This document shows, one piece after another, positions 32,897 to 39,973 of a stretch of 64,000 bases of DNA. The notes beneath the pieces were generated by a model. The model saw only the letters and a program-made list of their open reading frames with translations, was not told the origin of the DNA and did not search any database. The translations under genes were made by a program, and so were the position numbers. Within the stretch, counting starts at the first letter, position 1. The number at the start of each line of letters is the position of its first letter. Location: positions 25,245 to 89,244 of the forward strand of contig NZ_FOWX01000023.1 in assembly GCF_900115555.1 (NCBI RefSeq), given 5' to 3'. The DNA is from Pseudomonas borbori. Its GTDB lineage: Bacteria; Pseudomonadota; Gammaproteobacteria; Pseudomonadales; Pseudomonadaceae.

Positions 32897-35025
32897 TAGC
32901 TGCGTCCCAGCATTGTTTTTACTTCCGAAATATGTTCGAGATTTAGTTCTAGAACGCTGTTTTTTCCACCATCACGGATAAACCGCTGCCGGCGTAATGA
33001 AGCAATCGCCTCAAGGATTTCGTCTTGGCCGATTTGTGCGGAGTTCGCGCAAACGATTCTAATGGGGCGATGTTTGTGGAAAGTGGGTCTCCCTTTGGGC
33101 CAGAATTTTTCGAGAACGAAGATCTCCGCATCCGGGAATTTCCGCACTATCGTTGTATCGTCTACCGCCCTTTGTTGGAGGGCTAACAGGAGATTTGGGT
33201 TGTCTGAGTCGCAGCCGAGCGCGTGGATAACACCGCCTTCTTCATCATGTTCGAAGCCGCAATTAAAAAAACGGCAGTTAATGAAGGACACTTTATCCAT
33301 GTTCTTGCCGACTAAGGTCACGTCCGAGAAACAGCAACCAATGAAAATAAAGTTGTTGATCGAATTGGATTTGCCAATATCAACACTCTTGATTTCTATG
33401 TTTTCTACCGAGCCGTCACAAAGATCAATATCTAATCTGTCAGTAAGCATGATCGTGTAAAGCACCTTGTCCGTTACCGGAAGGAACTCCAGAGAGAACT
33501 CCAGGGCGTTCCAAAGGTTCTGTTTCGTGTCATCGGCTCTAGCAATCGTCGCAATCACCGAAGGCTCAATAAACCGCTCGAATCCAGCCCACTCATTAGA
33601 AGTGTCATCAATGATGATCTCGGCGCAGAAGTTTCCAAGCACAAACTCATTTACGAAGCCAATACCCTGACCGTTCTCATTACTCCGATCCAGCATTGCG
33701 TGTCCCGACAATTTGGTCACAAGCTCCCCGAGCGTGGGGCGCTCTTCTGGCTGGTACTGTTTGCGACTCTGATCGAGCAATTCATAGTGATTTTTCAGAA
33801 TAACATCTGAAATATATTCTTTCGACTCGGAGGTATAGTTCCTCTCCATCATGTCGTTAGCAATAGTCTTAAGAATAGCGTACTGATCCTGAGGTAGTAC
33901 GCGTAGGTCTTGGCGGCGACGTTCCCGCTCAAGCATCGAAGAGAAGTATTTATCCACTATCGAGTTGGGGTTCGCGATTGCCGCATCAAACTCGGTGTTA
34001 GAGATGCAACGAAGATAGGAAAGCAGTACGGGATTGCTCAGCCTATCGATTGGGAAATTGACGAGTTTCAATGCATCTAGTCGTGCCGGCGGAATCCAGT
34101 CCTCAATGGTGGGCTCGCTAATACGGATGCGATAAATCTCGAAGTCTTCGTCATGCTTTTCCACCCATGAGTGGAAGTTATCACCATCGAAAATCGCAGT
34201 GCGACGGGTGGTTAGGATCACCTTCGCCGACTTAGTAAGTAACTCGCTGATGGTGTCGAGCATGGGTTCGGTATGTTCATACCCATCGTTGTCTTCGGCA
34301 GTTTTACTCTGCGGTAAAAGCTCATCAAAACCGTCGAGAATAACTGGAACGTTGCCGTTCTGAATCTCAGAACGAACCAGACTCGAGCGCAATAAGGGAA
34401 AGCTCCGATCAATTTCGTCCAAGAAGACGTAACGGAAAATCTTAGCCTGACGGTTCCTGGCCAGTTCAGAGAACAGCGGAACCATATCGTCGGAGTTTTC
34501 GATTATTTCATTCAGCAGTTCGTGCGCGGTGCATGTCTTACCGAAGCCAGCGGCGGCTTCAATCAGAAAAAGCGCAGGTTTAGTCGACTTTAGCCTTGAA
34601 TAAATTTCGTTTACGACACTACGAGTACCCACCGCATCATTGATCGTATAATGCGATCTAATATATTCGTACTTGCCGTTATCCGAGTGTGTTTTGGCGA
34701 TGGAATCGGTATAGCGGCTGTATTCTCTTTTCAGCTTCTTACGCGTGCTTTCAGCGGAGAAGAAGCCTCTAAAGAGAGTTTTCTCGATGGATTGAGTTGT
34801 CGTGTACGAGCGAAATTTGCAGGCGTAGCCCGTCTTTTTGAATTCGTTGAAGACCTTTTCTTCGTCGCCTTTTGGTCCTGTTTTTATGATGTCGGCGTTA
34901 TGGAAGTGGCCTGATCTATAGGTAAATACATGGATGCCAGGCTCGTAGCTATCAGCTTCTTCAAAACCGTACTGCCGGTACAGCCTTCTGAGTTCGCTTA
35001 CATCAATCATATCTATCCTTGGCAT
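32896..35025 (-). CDS. NACHT-type STAND NTPase, putative sensor
   Basis: 709 residues. The N-terminal part (1-130) is unidentified. The NACHT domain has Walker A AAAGFGKT (about 157-164), an LDEIDRSF segment, Walker B VPVILDGFDEL (about 226-236, the LDGFDEL form typical of NACHT) and sensor VILTTRR (about 268-275). A helical region follows, with the GFVNEFVLGNFCAE block near 456 that resembles the NACHT winged-helix end. About 545-595 has pentapeptide-like repeats (FIFIGCCFSDVTL, VSFINCRFFNCGF), followed by a C-terminal domain. Bacterial NACHT proteins are known anti-phage sensors. It is the first gene of a two-gene operon with the RelA/SpoT-fold protein. Start ATG 35025 is supported by length only. 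Confidence 0.85.
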   Translation of the reverse strand: MPRIDMIDVSELRRLYRQYGFEEADSYEPGIHVFTYRSGHFHNADIIKTGPKGDEEKVFNEFKKTGYACKFRSYTTTQSIEKTLFRGFFSAESTRKKLKREYSRYTDSIAKTHSDNGKYEYIRSHYTINDAVGTRSVVNEIYSRLKSTKPALFLIEAAAGFGKTCTAHELLNEIIENSDDMVPLFSELARNRQAKIFRYVFLDEIDRSFPLLRSSLVRSEIQNGNVPVILDGFDELLPQSKTAEDNDGYEHTEPMLDTISELLTKSAKVILTTRRTAIFDGDNFHSWVEKHDEDFEIYRIRISEPTIEDWIPPARLDALKLVNFPIDRLSNPVLLSYLRCISNTEFDAAIANPNSIVDKYFSSMLERERRRQDLRVLPQDQYAILKTIANDMMERNYTSESKEYISDVILKNHYELLDQSRKQYQPEERPTLGELVTKLSGHAMLDRSNENGQGIGFVNEFVLGNFCAEIIIDDTSNEWAGFERFIEPSVIATIARADDTKQNLWNALEFSLEFLPVTDKVLYTIMLTDRLDIDLCDGSVENIEIKSVDIGKSNSINNFIFIGCCFSDVTLVGKNMDKVSFINCRFFNCGFEHDEEGGVIHALGCDSDNPNLLLALQQRAVDDTTIVRKFPDAEIFVLEKFWPKGRPTFHKHRPIRIVCANSAQIGQDEILEAIASLRRQRFIRDGGKNSVLELNLEHISEVKTMLGRS

Positions 35026-35121
35026 AGGTCATGGCATAAGCATCTTTATTCTAAATTGCTCACGCGCACGGGCTCTGATCCTGAGGAAAAGCGAGATCGT
35101 CCTCTTTCAATGGCTTAATGA

Positions 35122-35286
35122 TATCAAGCTTGTACGCGTTCTGGGACACCGTTTGATGGCTGGTTATCTCGGATCACCGAGCGAGTGGGTAGGGCGTCTG
35201 AAGAAGCTCAGCGCGGTGATATTGAGCTTTATGAGGAGTCCGTTTTGGGAGCTTTCAGCTATTGGGATGAACGCAGCTTGCGGTAG
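35122..35286 (+). pseudogene. 3' remnant of an unidentified gene
   Basis: A 54-codon open segment without a start codon, preceded in frame by TAA-TGA and ending at TAG 35284. The peptide (GTPFDGWLSRITERVGRASE, then DIELYEESVLGAF) has the composition of a genuine helical C-terminus. It borders the AT-rich island, so it may be the tail of a gene disrupted by that insertion. The rest of 35026-35416 appears noncoding. Confidence 0.35.
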
Positions 35287-35416
35287 TAACACGCCACGTC
35301 ATGGTGGCTGAATGTCTGCTTCTGGCCGGTTTCTGCCGGTCGTGAGGGGCAAAAACCGACTCATAGCGGTCACTCGTAGGGTCCTGAGATCGGAGCTAAA
35401 AAGGTCTCAGGCCCCG

Positions 35417-36469
35417 TCAACCAGCATGCCGCAAGGCGGTCATCAACTGTCGAACGACGTGTGCTTCGACGGCTCCTTCATCGGAGCCTTGCTGAAAAAC
35501 AGCGCAACATGCTGATGCCTCACCGTCGGAGCAGCGGTAAACCGCGACGACACTGCCAGGCCCGCTGCCGGTGTGTCCGCACAGGGTCAAGCCGCCCTCA
35601 ATCGAGCTCCGCATCACGCCAAGGCCATATCCCGGTGTAAGCCACGGGCGTCCGAGAATCGGGCCGCCTAATGTTCGTACAGTTTGCATTTCCTGTAGCA
35701 ATGTCTTTGGGAGAAGGTGTCCGGCGAGCAATCGATCCAGGAAAAGAGCCGCTTGCGCAATGGGGCCGACCAGCAAACCATGGTAGACCCAGGCTGGATC
35801 ATAGTTCGACGCACTTCCAAGGCATGTCTCTTGTAAATCTGCCCGCGTTGTTGCGAAGCAAACGCTTGATATGCCCAATGGTGTCAGCGCACGTCGATTT
35901 ACTGCGTCTTCAAGCGCCAGGTCTGTCACACGCTCAATAAGTCTGGCTACGAACATGTAGCCAACATTCGAGTAGCGCCAACTGGTTCCTGGTTGGTATC
36001 GAAGCTTGATGCCATCAAGGCGCTGCATCATTTCATCTGCCGACCAAGCTGCCCCATTGTTGGCAACAGCGGTGTGATATTCCGCAAGCTCGCCATAATC
36101 CGCCAGTCCCGCCTCATGCCGCAGTAGCTGGCGCAAAGTGAAAGGTTCATCAAGAATCGGCTCGTCCAGGCCGACCAGTCCGTCACGCACCAGTGATAGA
36201 GCGGTCGCGGCCAGGACTGTTTTGGTGAAGCTCCACCAGGGGGCCGTTAGCTCTAGTCGGTCAGGCGTCAATGGCTGACCGTTCGATACAAGTGAAATCA
36301 GCATTGATTGCCCTGAGGGTTGGGTATTGGACGGGAAAGGCTCGAGGAGCCGACACGATACCCCATTGATCATCCATGAGCCCCCGAACTGGCCGCGCGG
36401 GTGATGCAATACAAGGATCGGGTCAAGCCGCACCTGCCGGGCGCCTGCCCGGTCAAGGGTCTCAGCCAT
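35417..36469 (-). CDS. Serine hydrolase, class C beta-lactamase fold
   Basis: Up to 350 residues. Catalytic motifs in order: SxxK in WWSFTKTVLAA, YxN in WRYSNVGYMF, and HTG in LCGHTGSGPGSV replacing the KTG triad, as in esterases and peptidases of this family. No signal peptide is seen. The first 32 residues are unlike the family, so translation may start at ATG 36373 (MINGVSC) instead. It could be a D-aminopeptidase-like or esterase enzyme; real beta-lactamase activity is not implied. It is divergent from the ergothioneine gene. Confidence 0.8.
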   Translation of the reverse strand: MAETLDRAGARQVRLDPILVLHHPRGQFGGSWMINGVSCRLLEPFPSNTQPSGQSMLISLVSNGQPLTPDRLELTAPWWSFTKTVLAATALSLVRDGLVGLDEPILDEPFTLRQLLRHEAGLADYGELAEYHTAVANNGAAWSADEMMQRLDGIKLRYQPGTSWRYSNVGYMFVARLIERVTDLALEDAVNRRALTPLGISSVCFATTRADLQETCLGSASNYDPAWVYHGLLVGPIAQAALFLDRLLAGHLLPKTLLQEMQTVRTLGGPILGRPWLTPGYGLGVMRSSIEGGLTLCGHTGSGPGSVVAVYRCSDGEASACCAVFQQGSDEGAVEAHVVRQLMTALRHAG

Positions 36470-36739
36470 TCAGGGCGCGCCGCTCCACTCTTGCGAGCAG
36501 CAGCCGTGGTTATGAAGCGTCCGGGTCAGGGCTCGCGCGGCTGGTTCAATGAGCCCTGGGCGGCGCCGATAGGGCGGTGCGCCTTGCCTCAGCGCCTCAG
36601 TCGTCCACACTTGAGTAATCGCATGGGTCACGGGTAGTGCGTCGTCCGGCCGTACATGGCGAGTCATCAATCAGGTCCCAGGACGCCCGGCGCAGCTTCA
36701 CGGCCGGCTCGCCCCCGATGGGCTCGAGAGAACAGACCG

Positions 36740-38884
36740 ATGAACAGCACGCTTCTCGATCGTTACCTGCACGTTCGCCGCCATAGCGCGGCATTGGTTG
36801 CGCCGCTCAGCGAGGAGGACATGGTCGTCCAGTCGATGCCCGATGCCAGTCCGGCCAAGTGGCACTTGGCGCACACCACCTGGTTCTTCGAGACCTTTCT
36901 GCTCGCCGCGCACGCAGCGGACTACCGCGCGTTCGATCCCGCCTTCGCCTACCTGTTCAATTCCTATTACGAAGCCCTCGGCCCGCGCCAGCCGCGGCCG
37001 CAGCGCGGTTTGCTGACGCGACCGCCGCTGGCCAGGGTGTGGGCCTATCGCGCGCACGTCGACGAACACATGGGCCGGCTCCTGCAGGAGGCGCCACCGA
37101 ATGCCGAGTTGACGGCGCGGGTGGAACTGGGCCTGGCCCATGAGCAGCAGCACCAGGAACTGCTGCTGATGGACCTGCTGCACCTATTCAGCCTGTCGCC
37201 GCTGAAGCCGGCCTATGCCCAATACTGGCCGGCGGAGAGCGCGGGGCGGCGTGGGCGTTTTCTCCCCATGCCGGGCGGCTTGATCGAGGTGGGACATGCC
37301 GGCGACGGCTTCGCCTTCGACAACGAAGGGCCGCGCCATAGCTGCTACCTGCAGCCGTTCGAAATCAGCGACCGCCTGGTAAGCAACGGCGAATGGCTGG
37401 CCTTTATCGAAGCCGACGGCTACCGGCGCGCCGAGCTGTGGCTGGCCGATGGCTGGGCGCTGAGCCAGGCCGAGCAATGGCAGGCGCCTCTGTACTGGCA
37501 GCGACTGGATGGCCACTGGCAGGCCATGACCCTGCGCGGTCTGCAGGCGCTCGACCCGGACGCGCCCGTGACCCATATCAGTTACTACGAGGCGGCGGCC
37601 TACGCCACCTGGGCCGACGCGCGCCTGCCGAGCGAGGCGGAATGGGAGCATGCCGCCGGCAGCGGTCTGCTCGAACAACTCGACGATGTGGCCTGGCAAT
37701 GGACCCAGAGCGCCTATGGCGCCTATCCGGGGTTTCGTCCGGCGGCCACCGCCATCGGCGAGTACAACGGCAAGTTCATGGTCAGCCAGATGGTCCTGCG
37801 CGGCGGCGCCAGCGTCACGCCGGCCGGGCACTCGCGCCCGAGCTACCGCAACTTCTTCTACCCGGCGCAGCGCTGGATGTTCTCCGGTTTGCGCCTGGCG
37901 CGTGATGCCGGGGCGGTGCATGCCGGGGCGGTCCATACCGAGACTGTCGGGCGGGTCGACACGCCCGACGGGGAGTTCGCCCGCGACGTGATCGCCGGCC
38001 TGTCCGCGCCGCAGAAGCGCCTGGCGCCGAAGTACTTCTACGACGCCAGCGGTTCGGAGCTGTTCAACGCGATCTGCCGCACGCCGGAGTACTACCCGAC
38101 TCGCGCCGAGATCGAGCTGCTGAAACGCATCGCGCCGCAACTCGCCGCGCAGATTCCCGCTAGCGCCGCGTTGATCGAATTCGGCAGCGGCGCCAGCGCA
38201 AAGACCCGCCTGTTGCTCGACGCCGCGCCGCAGCTCGCCGCCTACCTGCCCATCGATATCAGTGAATCGGCCCTGCGCCGGGCCGTTGCCCAGTTGCGCC
38301 GCGATTACCCACAGCTGGAGATTGCCCCACAGGTCGCCGACTTCAGCCAGCTGTCGCAGCTGTGCCTGGCAACCGGGGCGCAGGCGCGGGCGGGCTTCTT
38401 CCCCGGCTCGACCCTGGGCAACTTCACGCCTGCCGAGTCGGTGCAGTTCCTCGGCTCGGTCCGCACTCTTCTCGGCCCGAACGCGCGCTTTATCGTCGGC
38501 GTCGACATGCTCAAGGACATCGCCACCCTGGAAGCCGCCTACGACGACGCCGAGGGCATCACCGCGCGTTTCAACAAAAATCTGCTGGTGCGCATCAATC
38601 GCGAATTGCACGGCGACTTCGATCCGGACGCCTTCGATCACCTGGCGCAATGGAACCCGCAAGAGAACTGCATGGAGATGTACCTGGTCAGCCGCCACGA
38701 GCAACAGGTGCAGGCCGCCGGCCAGCGCTTCGTCTTCACGCGCGGCGAGCTCCTGCATACCGAGAGCTCGCACAAATACAGCGTCGAATCCTTCAGCCAG
38801 CTCGCCGCCGAAGCCGGCTGGCAACTGGGCCGCTACTGGCTCAGCCCGGCGCCGCAGGTCGGGCTGTTCATTCTGGAAAATTGA
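36740..38884 (+). CDS. EgtB-EgtD fusion: ergothioneine sulfoxide synthase plus histidine Nalpha-trimethyltransferase
   Basis: 714 residues. Part 1 is EgtB: a DinB-like helical bundle (about 8-155) with the iron-binding His of KWHLAHTTWFFET (about 42) and HEQQH (about 134 and 138), then an FGE/sulfatase-modifying-like domain (about 170-400). Part 2 (about 415-714) is EgtD: KYFYDASGSELFNAICRTPE, then LIEFGSGASAKTRLLLDA for SAM binding. EgtD trimethylates histidine to hercynine; EgtB joins it to a thiol donor with O2. The two are normally separate proteins. Fungal Egt1 has them in the opposite order. OvoA has a similar layout but an unrelated methyltransferase. No in-frame start with ribosome binding site is seen at the junction. 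Confidence 0.88.
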   Translation: MNSTLLDRYLHVRRHSAALVAPLSEEDMVVQSMPDASPAKWHLAHTTWFFETFLLAAHAADYRAFDPAFAYLFNSYYEALGPRQPRPQRGLLTRPPLARVWAYRAHVDEHMGRLLQEAPPNAELTARVELGLAHEQQHQELLLMDLLHLFSLSPLKPAYAQYWPAESAGRRGRFLPMPGGLIEVGHAGDGFAFDNEGPRHSCYLQPFEISDRLVSNGEWLAFIEADGYRRAELWLADGWALSQAEQWQAPLYWQRLDGHWQAMTLRGLQALDPDAPVTHISYYEAAAYATWADARLPSEAEWEHAAGSGLLEQLDDVAWQWTQSAYGAYPGFRPAATAIGEYNGKFMVSQMVLRGGASVTPAGHSRPSYRNFFYPAQRWMFSGLRLARDAGAVHAGAVHTETVGRVDTPDGEFARDVIAGLSAPQKRLAPKYFYDASGSELFNAICRTPEYYPTRAEIELLKRIAPQLAAQIPASAALIEFGSGASAKTRLLLDAAPQLAAYLPIDISESALRRAVAQLRRDYPQLEIAPQVADFSQLSQLCLATGAQARAGFFPGSTLGNFTPAESVQFLGSVRTLLGPNARFIVGVDMLKDIATLEAAYDDAEGITARFNKNLLVRINRELHGDFDPDAFDHLAQWNPQENCMEMYLVSRHEQQVQAAGQRFVFTRGELLHTESSHKYSVESFSQLAAEAGWQLGRYWLSPAPQVGLFILEN

Positions 38885-38926
38885 GGTTCATGGGTGGCTC
38901 CTGGCCGCGTCCAGCCACCCAAGCCC

Positions 38927-39328
38927 TCAAGCATCCCTGAACAGGTCATGGGCATCGAGCAGTCGGTAGGCGATTTCCGGGTGTTTCTCCAGGCCGCGGC
39001 GGATGGCGGTGGGCAGCGCCTGGCGGGTCTTGCGGCAGAGCCCCGGCAGTTGCTCGATCTGGATGGCGATGCCGCGCATGCTGCGCACTTCGTTGAAGCC
39101 CGGGGCGACGGCCAGGCGGATGCCGAGTTGCTCGTACATGCGCTGTTGCAGCTTTTCCAGGTCGCCCAGGCTCTCGATGTTTTCCAGGCGCTCGAGCAGG
39201 CGTTTTTCCTCATGGCGGGTCAGGCGCAGGATGCGCAGGTCGCTGCCGGCTGTTTCCAGCAGCTGCTCGCGCCCGCAGTCGCAGGCGCCGGGCGGGCAGG
39301 GTTGGCGGATCTGGGGGGAGGGCGTCAT
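38927..39328 (-). CDS. Conserved protein with Cys-rich N-terminus
   Basis: 133 residues from ATG 39328 (TTGGGG lies before it). The N-terminus has CPPGACDCGREQLL, three Cys in C-x4-C-x-C order, followed by a mostly helical, charged body (LRLTRHEEKRLLERLENIE). The pattern hints at metal or cluster binding, but I cannot place it in a named family. It is on the strand of nirBD, downstream of nirD by about 250 bases. Confidence 0.6.
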   Translation of the reverse strand: MTPSPQIRQPCPPGACDCGREQLLETAGSDLRILRLTRHEEKRLLERLENIESLGDLEKLQQRMYEQLGIRLAVAPGFNEVRSMRGIAIQIEQLPGLCRKTRQALPTAIRRGLEKHPEIAYRLLDAHDLFRDA

Positions 39329-39580
39329 GGCCCCAAGCATAGCGAGCCGAGATCGATTTTGCCTATCGGGTTTGCGCCGACAGTGATCGGCGGATGCGGT
39401 TTGTAGGGGCACTCGCCGCAGGCAGTGCACCGCGGCTTGATCGGCACGGCACAGGGCTGTCGCTGCGCTCCGAACGGAATGCCGCCCTGCGGTTGCCTTT
39501 GGCCCCTACGGATCGTACCGGCCGCTCGACCTGGAGCAAACCGCGCTGCGGCTCAGACGCGTGGCGGCTGAGCCGGGCGT

Positions 39581-39973
39581 TCAATCAAACAGGCCGATCT
39601 CCACTGCATCGCCGTTCAACCGTACCGGCCAGACGCGCAGGCTCTGCTCGGGGTATTCCAGGCAGCTGCCGTCTTCCAGGCGGAAGTGCTGCTTGTACAG
39701 CGGCGAGGCGATCACCAGGTCGCCCTTGAGCTGGCCGACGATGCCGCGGCCGATGACGTTGGCGCCCGATTTCGGGTCGCGGTTGTCGATGGCAAACAGT
39801 TTTTCACCTTCGACGGTGAGCGGCAGATGGAACAGCGCGACCTGGGCGCCCTGGTGCCAGGCGACCACGCCGGAGTTGGCGACCAGGTCGCTGCGGCTGC
39901 ACAGCGCGCGCCAGGCGCAGGGGTTAGGCGCGGCTTGGCGGAATTCGGCTCGTACGACATTCGACTGGCTCAT
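39581..39973 (-). CDS. nirD: Assimilatory nitrite reductase small subunit
   Basis: 130 residues with the Rieske-like fold of NirD. As in enteric NirD, the CxH...CxxH iron-sulfur ligands are missing (the second site reads SPLYKQHF), so it is structural. It partners NirB in reduction of nitrite to ammonium with NAD(P)H in the cytoplasm. Its ATG overlaps the nirB stop (TGATG), giving coupled, stoichiometric translation. Confidence 0.95.
   Translation of the reverse strand: MSQSNVVRAEFRQAAPNPCAWRALCSRSDLVANSGVVAWHQGAQVALFHLPLTVEGEKLFAIDNRDPKSGANVIGRGIVGQLKGDLVIASPLYKQHFRLEDGSCLEYPEQSLRVWPVRLNGDAVEIGLFD

Noticed and set aside
36470..36670. 66-codon minus-strand frame just before the serine hydrolase
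   Set aside because: The start of it (MTRHVRPDDALPVTHAITQV) faintly resembles an acetyltransferase N-terminus, but no other part of such a domain is present and it lies in the divergent promoter region.
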